From assembly GCA_021811865.1 (NCBI GenBank), contig JAKAQB010000077.1, positions 1 to 14,488 of the forward strand: a DNA stretch of 14,488 bases. The letters are read 5' to 3'. The notes beneath the pieces were generated by a model. It did no database searches. It saw nothing but the letters and a program-made list of their open reading frames with translations, and was not told where the DNA came from. A program made the translations under genes and the position numbers. The stretch's first letter is position 1; each line of letters begins with the position of its first letter. The DNA comes from Actinomycetes bacterium. GTDB lineage: Bacteria; Actinomycetota; Acidimicrobiia; Acidimicrobiales; Palsa-688. Below, one piece after another: positions 1-5,717 of the stretch.

Positions 1-422
1 ACATCACCGTCGTCTATCCGTTCCTGCCCGAGCCGGCGCTGACCGCCGGGGGGCTCGACGACCTGCGAGCCGAGTGCGCCGAGACGGCGCCGTTCGAGGT
101 CACCTTCAACCGGGTCGGGCGGTTCGCCACCGTCGTCCACCTCGCCCCGGAGCCGGCGACAGCATTCCGGGAGCTGACCGCCCGCTTCGTCAGGCGTTGG
201 CCGAAAGCTCCTCCCTATGGGGGCGCACACGACGACGTGGTCCCCCACTTGACCGTCGCCGACGAAGAGACCCGAGAGGAGCTCGCGGCGGTCGAGAATG
301 ACCTGCAGCCGAAGCTTCCGCTGACCACCCATGTCGATGCGGCGGAGCTGTACGTGTTCGACGGCGGGTGGTGGCAGGTTCGAGAACACCTGGGCTTCGC
401 AGCCCGCTCCCGAAGGGTGTAG
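1..422 (+). CDS. 2'-5' RNA ligase family / 2H phosphoesterase, 5'-truncated by window edge
   Basis: The reading frame is open from the window start to a TAG at 420-422, giving about 139 residues. Two short His-x-Thr motifs define the 2H phosphoesterase fold. The first is at the very edge: the partial codon at 1-2 is consistent with His and is followed by Ile-Thr and then VVYPF, as in the family's first motif. The second is PHLTVA, with His at 246-248 and Thr at 252-254. Their spacing of about 80 residues suits a protein of about 170-180 residues, so roughly 30-40 N-terminal residues lie outside the window. Family members hydrolyse or ligate 2',5'-phosphodiester or cyclic phosphate bonds in RNA or nucleotides; the substrate here is unknown. 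The gene ends 90 bp before a convergent gene. The family call is firm, the reaction is not. Confidence 0.8.
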   Translation, partial: ITVVYPFLPEPALTAGGLDDLRAECAETAPFEVTFNRVGRFATVVHLAPEPATAFRELTARFVRRWPKAPPYGGAHDDVVPHLTVADEETREELAAVENDLQPKLPLTTHVDAAELYVFDGGWWQVREHLGFAARSRRV

Positions 423-452
423 ACGAGCACTCGGGGCCGAGCGGCACCGGTG

Positions 453-474
453 GGCACACGCACACGCATGTGCC
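453..474. terminator. Imperfect hairpin between convergent genes
   Basis: A 9-bp stem (453-461 with 466-474, one C/A mismatch) encloses a 4-nt loop. It lies 30 bp after the RNA-ligase-family stop and 38 bp beyond the end of the opposing transporter gene. No U-tract follows on either strand, so a role as a bidirectional terminator rests on position alone. Confidence 0.25.
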
Positions 475-512
475 AGCAAGGCATCGGGGCGGCAGGCCGA
501 GAGCCCGCCAGG

Positions 513-1208
513 TCATCCGACGGTCGTGCCGAGCAGCTGGCCGATCCCGTAGGTGATGCCCATCGCCACCGCACCACCGACGCCGACCCGGGCCATGCCC
601 CGAAGCACGCGGGCGCCGCCAAGGCGCGCCCCGACGGCCCCGAGGACCGCCAGAGCGGCGAGCCCGGTGAGCGCAACCGCCAGGCTGCGCCCCGCGGCTG
701 ACGCCAGAGCAGCGGCCAGCAGGGGAATGACCGCTCCGAGCCCGAAGCTGGCGGCCGACGCCATCGACGCCTGCACGGGGCGCGCCCGCCCGGCCGGGGT
801 CTGGCCGAGCTCGTCGCGAAGGTGCGAGCCCAGCGGGTCGGCGGCGTGAAGGGCGGCCGCCACCTCGGCGGCGAGGGACTGGGACAGGCCCCTGTCGCGG
901 TAGATCCTCTGGAGCTCGGCCAGCTCCGCTTCGGGGTTCTCCTTCAGCTCCACCGCCTCCCGCTCCCGGTCGGCGGCCTCGGTGTCGGACTGGGAGGACA
1001 CCGACACGTACTCCCCGATCGCCATGGCCGCTGCTCCGGCCGTGAGCCCGGCGATCCCGGCCGTCAGCACGGCCGCCCGGCCCGCCCCCGAGCCCGCCAC
1101 CCCGAGCATGAGGGAGGCCGTCGAGAGGATCCCGTCGTCGGCTCCGAGCACGGCGGCCCGCAGCCAACCTGCCCGGCTGCCCCGATGACGCTCCAGATGC
1201 AGGTGCAT
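513..1208 (-). CDS. VIT1/CCC1-family iron/manganese transporter
   Basis: The 231-residue protein has the layout of bacterial vacuolar-iron-transporter (DUF125) proteins. A short His/Arg-rich N-terminus is followed by TM1 (about 15-40) with the family signature LGADDGILSTAS, including the conserved Asp, and TM2 (about 45-72) with the MAIGEY signature. A charged, Glu-rich cytoplasmic segment (about 74-145) corresponds to the metal-binding domain. Three further membrane spans run from about 148 to 228 and end in the family-like MGITYGIGQLLG. The length is normal for the family. Such proteins move Fe2+ or Mn2+ out of the cytoplasm, usually for detoxification. The ATG at 1208 gives the expected N-terminus and follows a G-rich stretch that may serve as a weak ribosome-binding site. 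A near-perfect palindrome lies just upstream (1220-1243), which may link expression to a metal regulator (inference). Confidence 0.9.
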   Translation of the reverse strand: MHLHLERHRGSRAGWLRAAVLGADDGILSTASLMLGVAGSGAGRAAVLTAGIAGLTAGAAAMAIGEYVSVSSQSDTEAADREREAVELKENPEAELAELQRIYRDRGLSQSLAAEVAAALHAADPLGSHLRDELGQTPAGRARPVQASMASAASFGLGAVIPLLAAALASAAGRSLAVALTGLAALAVLGAVGARLGGARVLRGMARVGVGGAVAMGITYGIGQLLGTTVG

Positions 1209-1219
1209 GACCCCAGTCT

Positions 1220-1243
1220 GCCAGCGGCGCCGGCGCCACTGGC
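1220..1243. promoter_or_regulatory. 24-bp inverted repeat upstream of the transporter gene
   Basis: The 12-nt core 1226-1237 is a perfect palindrome. The symmetry extends to 1220-1243 with a single mismatched pair (1225/1238). It lies 12 bp upstream of the transporter ATG, in the intergenic region shared with the divergent xanthine-dehydrogenase-type operon. It could be an operator or a 5'UTR hairpin; the sequence does not identify a binding protein. Confidence 0.45.
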
Positions 1244-1256
1244 GTGAAGTCGACCG

Positions 1257-1300
1257 GCTGCCGGCCGGGCCGGCCGCGGCCGGGCCGGGCCGGGTCCGGC
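1257..1300. repeat. GC-only low-complexity repeat (CCGGG-type)
   Basis: This stretch is almost entirely C and G, with repeated CCGGGC/GGCCGG units and many overlapping short palindromes. It ends abruptly at the AT-richer TTGACA-containing promoter region at 1302. It looks like simple-sequence expansion between divergent promoters. The frame is open through it upstream of 1337, but the resulting Pro/Gly/Arg residues do not resemble the N-terminus of the downstream enzyme. Confidence 0.5.
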
Positions 1301-1301
1301 A

Positions 1302-1330
1302 TTGACAAGTTGTTGAATTGTGGCAAACCT
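1302..1330 (+). promoter_or_regulatory. Candidate promoter of the purine-catabolism operon
   Basis: A perfect -35 hexamer TTGACA (1302-1307) sits in the only AT-rich patch of this intergenic region. A 17-bp spacer leads to AAACCT (1325-1330), which is a poor -10 match. Initiation about 7 nt later would fall on the GTG at 1337, giving a leaderless message, which fits the lack of a Shine-Dalgarno sequence before that GTG. A short ACAA-G-TTGT palindrome (1306-1314) overlaps the -35 and could be part of an operator. Confidence 0.4.
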
Positions 1331-1336
1331 ACTGGG

Positions 1337-3904
1337 GTGGCGTCCTTCGTGCTCAACGGAAAGCCAGTCGACGTCAGCGACTCCCACCCACACCTTCTGT
1401 CGGCGCTGCGGGAGGAGCTCGGGGTCACCTCCCCGAAGGACGGCTGCTCGCCGTCCGGGCAGTGCGGCTGCTGCACGGTGCTCGTCGACGGGAAGGCGTC
1501 GATCAGCTGCCAGCTCTCGCTCGCCCGCGTCGAGGGCAGGTCGCTGCTCACCCTCGAGGGACTGGAGGACGCCGAACGGGAGCGCTTCGCGACCGCCTTC
1601 GCCGCCGCAGGCGCCCTCCAGTGCGGCTTCTGCACCCCCGGCATCCTCGTCAGGGTGAAGGCGCTCCTCGACAAGAAGGGCTCGGAGCTCACCCGCGAGG
1701 ACGCCTCGCGCCACCTCGGGGCGCACCTGTGCCGCTGCACCGGCTACAAGAAGATCCTCGATGCCGTCGAGCTGCTGGCGGCCGGCTCGGTCGCCCAGGC
1801 GACTCCGCCCACCGGCGTCGGGACACGGGGTGTCAAGTACGAGGCACCGGAGCTCGCCCTCGGGGACCGTGGCTACGTCGACGACCTGCGCGTCGATCAC
1901 ATGGCGCACGCGGCGCTCCGCCTCTCCGACCACGCCCGTGCCGAGGTTCTGTCGATCGACACGTCCAGGGCCGAGGCGGCTGAGGGGGTGCTCGGGGTCT
2001 TCACGGCGGCGGACGTCCCTGGCGAGCTCCGAGTCGGCGTCATCCACACCGACTGGCCCGTCTTCATCCCCGTCGGCGGCGTGACGTCCTACCTCGGCGA
2101 CGTGCTCGCAGTCGTCGTCGCCGACAGCCGGGAGCTGGCTCGCAGGGCCGCCACCCTCATCGAGGTGGACTACCGGCCGCTCCGGCCGATCACCGACCCG
2201 GTGGCGGCCATCGACGACGAGGAGGACGCCGTCTGGGGGCTCGCGGGAAACGTCCTCTCCCGCTCCGCCTACAGGCGCGGAGAGGTCGACGAGGCGCTCT
2301 CGCGATCGGCTCACCGGGTGCACGAGGTCTTCCAGACCCAGCGGGTCGAGCACGCCTTCCTCGAGCCCGAGGCGACCCTGGCGGTACCGCTGCCGGACGG
2401 GCGGCTCAAGGTCTACTCAGGCGGCCAGGGAATCTGGGACGACCGGGACCAGATCGCGAGCGTGCTCGGCGTGGCGCCCGAGCGGGTCGTGGTCGAGCTC
2501 GTCTCGAACGGCGGCGCCTTCGGCGGCAAGGAGGACATGTCCAACCAGGCGCAGACGGCGCTCACCGCCCATCTGCTCGGCCGACCCGTGAAGTGTGTCC
2601 TCAGCAGGGAGGAGTCCCTGCTCATGCACCCCAAGCGCCACCCGATCGGACTCGAGTACTGGGTCGGGTGCGATGACGAGGGACGTCTCACGGGCCTGCG
2701 GGCCCGGATGGTGGGCGATTCGGGCCCGTACGCCTCGGTCGGCATGAAGGTGCTCGAGCGGGCCGCCGGCCACGCCTCGGGGCCGTACCGGACCGAGGCG
2801 ATCGACGTCGAGTCGGTCGCCGTGCGCACGAACAACCCGGGCTGCGGGGGTTTCCGCGGCTTCGGTGCCAACCAGGCCCAGTTCGCCATGGAGGGCGTGA
2901 TGGACCGCCTGGCCGAGCTCGCCGGCCTCTCGGGCCTCGAGATCCGCCGACGCAACGTCATCGGACCGGGTGACGTCTGGGGCCCCGGCCAGGTCATGGA
3001 CGACGGGGCGGGCGGCGCCGCGCTCTGCCTCGACGCCCTCGCCGAGCGCTACGAGTCCGCCCGCGCCGCCGACAAGGCCGTCGGCATCGGCCTCGGGCTC
3101 AAGAACTCCGGGCTCGGGAACGGCTTCGAGGAGGTGGCAAGGGCAGTCGTCCGCTTCGACCGCTCGGGCGCCGTCGAGGTCCGCCACTGCTGGACCGAGA
3201 TGGGCCAGGGGGTCCACACCGTCGCCCTCCAGGTCGCCGTCGAGGAGCTCGGCGTCGACCCGGGCTCGGTGCGCGTCGTCGTCGACACCACCCGCGAGCT
3301 CGGCGCCGGTCAGACGACCGGGTCCCGGGGGACCCTCATGGGCGCCGGGGCGGTGCGCGACGCGTGCCTTACGGCGCTCGGGGACGGCTGCCGCCCCGAC
3401 GTCGACTACCTCGGCGAGTACCGGGTCGACTGGACGAACGCCCTCGAGGAGGGGCTCGAGCACCCCGTGGTCCACTCGACGTTCGGCTTCGCCGCCCAGC
3501 TCGTCGTGGCCGACCGGGAGTCGGGGAAGATCGAACGGGTGGTGGCGGCCCACGACGTCGGGCGGGCGATCAACCCGCTCCTGTGCGAGGGCCAGATCGA
3601 GGGCGCCGTGCACATGGGCCTCGGCTACGCCCTGAGCGAGGAGTTCCCGGCCGACGCCGAGGGCAGGCCGACGAACATGACGCTGCGCAGCCTCGGCATC
3701 ATCCGGGCGAAGGACGTCCCGCCCATCGAGACCATCCTCGTCGAGCACCCCCAGCCGAACTCGCCCTACGGCATCAAGGGCGTGGGCGAGATCGGGCTCG
3801 TCCCGACGGCCGGCGCCGTCGCCGCCTGCCTGCACGACCTCGACGGCCGCTGGCGGAACGCCCTGCCGATGCGGCAGGGAGCCGTCGCCGGCGATGGCGA
3901 CTGA
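1337..3904 (+). CDS. xdhD: Selenium-dependent xanthine dehydrogenase-type molybdenum hydroxylase (fused Fe-S and Mo subunits)
   Basis: This 855-residue protein fuses a small Fe-S subunit to a molybdopterin subunit. Residues 1-150 carry a plant-type [2Fe-2S] site (C37, C43, C46, C58) and a second [2Fe-2S] domain (C96GFC99 and C132RC134). The Mo part begins with a hammerhead domain (about 165-290). It then shows SGGQG (about 361-365), GGAFGGKED (392-400), a CGGFRGFG loop (R507) and the catalytic glutamate in KGVGE (E818). There is no FAD domain. The layout and length fit the XdhD/selenium-dependent XDH family, which hydroxylates purines using MCD-type cofactor and labile selenium rather than selenocysteine. 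The GTG at 1337 gives the family-like start MASFVLNGKP; an in-frame GTG at 1244 would add a Pro/Gly/Arg stretch unlike the family. The last 11 bp overlap the next gene. Xanthine, hypoxanthine or another purine are all possible substrates. Confidence 0.85.
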   Translation: MASFVLNGKPVDVSDSHPHLLSALREELGVTSPKDGCSPSGQCGCCTVLVDGKASISCQLSLARVEGRSLLTLEGLEDAERERFATAFAAAGALQCGFCTPGILVRVKALLDKKGSELTREDASRHLGAHLCRCTGYKKILDAVELLAAGSVAQATPPTGVGTRGVKYEAPELALGDRGYVDDLRVDHMAHAALRLSDHARAEVLSIDTSRAEAAEGVLGVFTAADVPGELRVGVIHTDWPVFIPVGGVTSYLGDVLAVVVADSRELARRAATLIEVDYRPLRPITDPVAAIDDEEDAVWGLAGNVLSRSAYRRGEVDEALSRSAHRVHEVFQTQRVEHAFLEPEATLAVPLPDGRLKVYSGGQGIWDDRDQIASVLGVAPERVVVELVSNGGAFGGKEDMSNQAQTALTAHLLGRPVKCVLSREESLLMHPKRHPIGLEYWVGCDDEGRLTGLRARMVGDSGPYASVGMKVLERAAGHASGPYRTEAIDVESVAVRTNNPGCGGFRGFGANQAQFAMEGVMDRLAELAGLSGLEIRRRNVIGPGDVWGPGQVMDDGAGGAALCLDALAERYESARAADKAVGIGLGLKNSGLGNGFEEVARAVVRFDRSGAVEVRHCWTEMGQGVHTVALQVAVEELGVDPGSVRVVVDTTRELGAGQTTGSRGTLMGAGAVRDACLTALGDGCRPDVDYLGEYRVDWTNALEEGLEHPVVHSTFGFAAQLVVADRESGKIERVVAAHDVGRAINPLLCEGQIEGAVHMGLGYALSEEFPADAEGRPTNMTLRSLGIIRAKDVPPIETILVEHPQPNSPYGIKGVGEIGLVPTAGAVAACLHDLDGRWRNALPMRQGAVAGDGD

Positions 3905-4925
3905 GCCCGGCCCGGGCGAGACCCCGGGACTCGTCTGCGGCCACCACCACCTCTACTCGGCGCTCGCCCGGGGCATGCCCGCACCGCCGCGGGTGCCGAG
4001 GAACTTCCCCGAGATCCTCGAGCTCGTCTGGTGGCGACTCGACCGCGCCCTCGACCTCGAGATGATCCGGTGGTCGGCGATGCTCGGCGCCCTCGAGGCG
4101 CTCGAGCGGGGCACGACGACCATCGTCGACCACCACTCCTCGCCGAGCGCCATCGAGGGCTCGCTCGACGTCGTGGCGGAGGCCTGCGCCGAGGTGGGCG
4201 TGCGGGTGTCGTGCTGCTACGAGGTGACCGACCGCAACGGGGCCGACGGCGCCAAGGCCGGCCTGGCCGAGAACGAGCGCTACCTGCGTGCGGGCGGACG
4301 GGGGTTCGTCGGCGCCCATGCCGCCTTCACGCTGTCCGAGCAGACCCTCGAGGCCGTCGCCGGGCTCGCTGCCGACCTCGGGACCGGCGTCCACATCCAC
4401 GTCGCCGAGGACCGCTCGGATGCGGCGGCGGGCGCCCGCCTCGAGCCGCACGCCCGGGCGGACTGGCTGCTCGCCCACTGCGTCCACCTCGACCGCCCTC
4501 TCAGGGGCACGATCGCCCACAACGCCCGGTCGAACATGAACAACGCCGTCGGTTACGCCCGCCCCGCACGCTTCGACAACGCCGTCGTCCTCGGGACCGA
4601 CGGCATCGGAGCCGACATGCTGGAGGAGTTCCGCCTCGCCTACGCCCGCCTGCGCGAGTCCGACGTCACCGCCATCCCCGCGACGCCCTGGAGCTGGCTC
4701 TCCGAGGGAACGGCCCTCGTCCCCGAGGCGGCCGAGGACCGAGTGACGTGGTCGTACTCGCCGGTCGACCCATGGCACCTCGCCTTCACGCCGGGAGTCT
4801 CGCCACGCCGGGTCGAGGTCGCCGGCTCGGTCGTGCTCGAGGAGGGAGTGCCGACGCGCGTCGACCCGGTCGAGGTGAGGCGAAGGGCGCGCGAGCAGGC
4901 CGAGCGCCTCTGGCGGCGGCTCTGA
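3894..4925 (+). CDS. ssnA: SsnA-type aminohydrolase (amidohydrolase superfamily), N-terminally short
   Basis: The 343-residue protein keeps the amidohydrolase metal core: H17-H-H19 right after PGLVCG, the VDHH pair (H80/H81), H142, H169 in HIHVAED, H195 in LLAHC and D236 in GTDGIGADM. The SNMNNAVG segment (213-220) is typical of SsnA/chlorohydrolase-like enzymes. The family is usually about 440 residues. Here about 50-60 N-terminal residues that form the first strands of the beta-sandwich are absent, and the segment between the second and third His motifs is short. The upstream in-frame sequence overlaps the xdhD end and holds no such strands. The ATG overlaps xdhD by 11 bp, so translation is probably coupled. 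SsnA proteins accompany XdhD in purine-degradation loci, where deamination or hydrolysis of a purine-derived intermediate is expected. The exact substrate is inferred. Confidence 0.8.
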   Translation: MATEPGPGETPGLVCGHHHLYSALARGMPAPPRVPRNFPEILELVWWRLDRALDLEMIRWSAMLGALEALERGTTTIVDHHSSPSAIEGSLDVVAEACAEVGVRVSCCYEVTDRNGADGAKAGLAENERYLRAGGRGFVGAHAAFTLSEQTLEAVAGLAADLGTGVHIHVAEDRSDAAAGARLEPHARADWLLAHCVHLDRPLRGTIAHNARSNMNNAVGYARPARFDNAVVLGTDGIGADMLEEFRLAYARLRESDVTAIPATPWSWLSEGTALVPEAAEDRVTWSYSPVDPWHLAFTPGVSPRRVEVAGSVVLEEGVPTRVDPVEVRRRAREQAERLWRRL

Positions 4926-4951
4926 CCACGAGCGCCGCGAAGCCGTCGAAG

Positions 4952-4957
4952 TACACT
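4952..4957 (+). promoter_or_regulatory. Possible internal -10 element (TACACT)
   Basis: TACACT in the 40-bp gap after ssnA ends 8 nt before the GTG at 4966. No Shine-Dalgarno sequence precedes that GTG, so a near-leaderless internal transcript is possible. No good -35 is present at 16-18 bp. Confidence 0.25.
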
Positions 4958-4965
4958 CGCCTGGC

Positions 4966-5214
4966 GTGGCCGTCCAGCTGGAGTTCACCGTCGAGCCCTT
5001 CGATCCGGGCGCTCCCGGGCCGCACGTGAAGGCCGCCGAGGATGCGGCCCGGGCGGCAGGCGGCAAGGTCGCGGTGGGCCCGTTCGGAACGGTCGTCACG
5101 GGCGAGCTGGGCGAGGTGAGCGATGCGGTCGGCAACGTCGTGCGGGCCGCCATGGCGGCCGGTGCCGTTCGGATCACCCTCCAGGTGAGCACCGGCGACG
5201 GCGACGGTGGCTGA
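4966..5214 (+). CDS. MTH1187/YkoF-type thiamine-binding-like protein
   Basis: This 82-residue protein has the size and pattern of the thiamine-binding (DUF77, MTH1187/YkoF) family. A first strand (QLEFTVEPF) is followed by a helix (HVKAAEDAARAAG), the loop GPFGTVVTGELGEV typical of the family, a second helix and a last strand (AVRITLQV). Family members are small ferredoxin-like alpha/beta proteins that form oligomers and bind thiamine or related heterocycles. The protein has no membrane segment or signal. It lies 40 bp after ssnA and overlaps the next gene by 8 bp, so it belongs to the operon. A role in binding a heterocyclic intermediate or a regulatory ligand is inference. The N-terminus starts directly at the first strand, which supports the GTG at 4966. 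Confidence 0.7.
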   Translation: MAVQLEFTVEPFDPGAPGPHVKAAEDAARAAGGKVAVGPFGTVVTGELGEVSDAVGNVVRAAMAAGAVRITLQVSTGDGDGG

Positions 5215-5713
5215 ACGACCGGCAGCCGGCGGAGGGAGCCGCAGGCGGGCGGGCGGCCCGGCGGGCAGGCGGGCGGCCACGCTCCACCGATCGGCACCCG
5301 ACGCCGCGGCGGCGGGCGAGCACCCCTTCCTCGCCGCCGTGCGGCCCGTCGTCGAGGCGCTCGGGGCGAGCGTCCTGCCGCCCGGCAGCGGACCGGGCGA
5401 GCCCCTCGACATCCCTCTCGTCTGGGAGGGCGAGGTCGTCGGCACCGTCCGCCCGAACGGCCTGAACGGCGCCCTCGACCGGCTGCTCGACAGAGTGGCC
5501 GGGGAGCTCGGCGCTCCGCTGGCGGAACTGTCGCGCGAGAACAAGCAGAGGGCGGTCCAGCTCCTCGAGGAACGGGGCGCCTTCACTCTCCGCAAGTCGG
5601 TGGAGGAGGCGGCCCAGGCGCTCCAGGTGAGCAGGTTCACCGTCTACAACTACCTGAGCCGCATCGGCGCCGAGAGGACGGCCGACAGCCGGCCCGCCGC
5701 CGGGCACTCCTAG
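5207..5713 (+). CDS. DauR/YheO-type helix-turn-helix regulator with a reduced N-terminal domain
   Basis: The 168-residue protein ends in a clear HTH of the DauR/YheO C-terminal type (HTH_22). Residues 107-120 (AELSRENKQRAVQL) lead into ERGAFTLRKSVEEAAQAL (122-139) and VSRFTVYNYLSRIG (141-154). Family members usually carry a PAS-like ligand domain of about 110 residues before this HTH. Here residues 40-105 contain only part of a domain, including IPLVWEGEVVGTVRPN (69-84), and the first 38 residues are a low-complexity Gly/Arg/Ala tail. The GTG overlaps the previous gene by 8 bp and lacks a clear ribosome-binding site, so translation is probably coupled; a later start near residue 38 is possible. 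Its position between catabolic genes makes it the likely local regulator of the operon (inference). The effector is unknown. Confidence 0.75.
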   Translation: MAERPAAGGGSRRRAGGPAGRRAATLHRSAPDAAAAGEHPFLAAVRPVVEALGASVLPPGSGPGEPLDIPLVWEGEVVGTVRPNGLNGALDRLLDRVAGELGAPLAELSRENKQRAVQLLEERGAFTLRKSVEEAAQALQVSRFTVYNYLSRIGAERTADSRPAAGHS

Positions 5714-5717
5714 AGAG

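Noticed and set aside
190..1740. Long minus-strand open frame (516 codons) across the transporter and the start of the xdhD-type gene
   Set aside because: Translation is Arg/Gly/Pro-rich with no family pattern, and it overlaps two clearly recognised genes; it is a high-GC shadow.
2417..3835. 472-codon minus-strand open frame
   Set aside because: Antisense to the Mo subunit region, which carries conserved catalytic motifs in the plus strand.
1337..3904. Selenocysteine in the selenium-dependent xanthine dehydrogenase-type enzyme
   Set aside because: No in-frame TGA occurs before the terminal stop; selenium in this family is a labile cofactor ligand, not a coded residue.
3774..5297. 507-codon minus-strand open frame
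   Set aside because: Antisense to ssnA and the thiamine-binding-like gene; no motif, biased composition.
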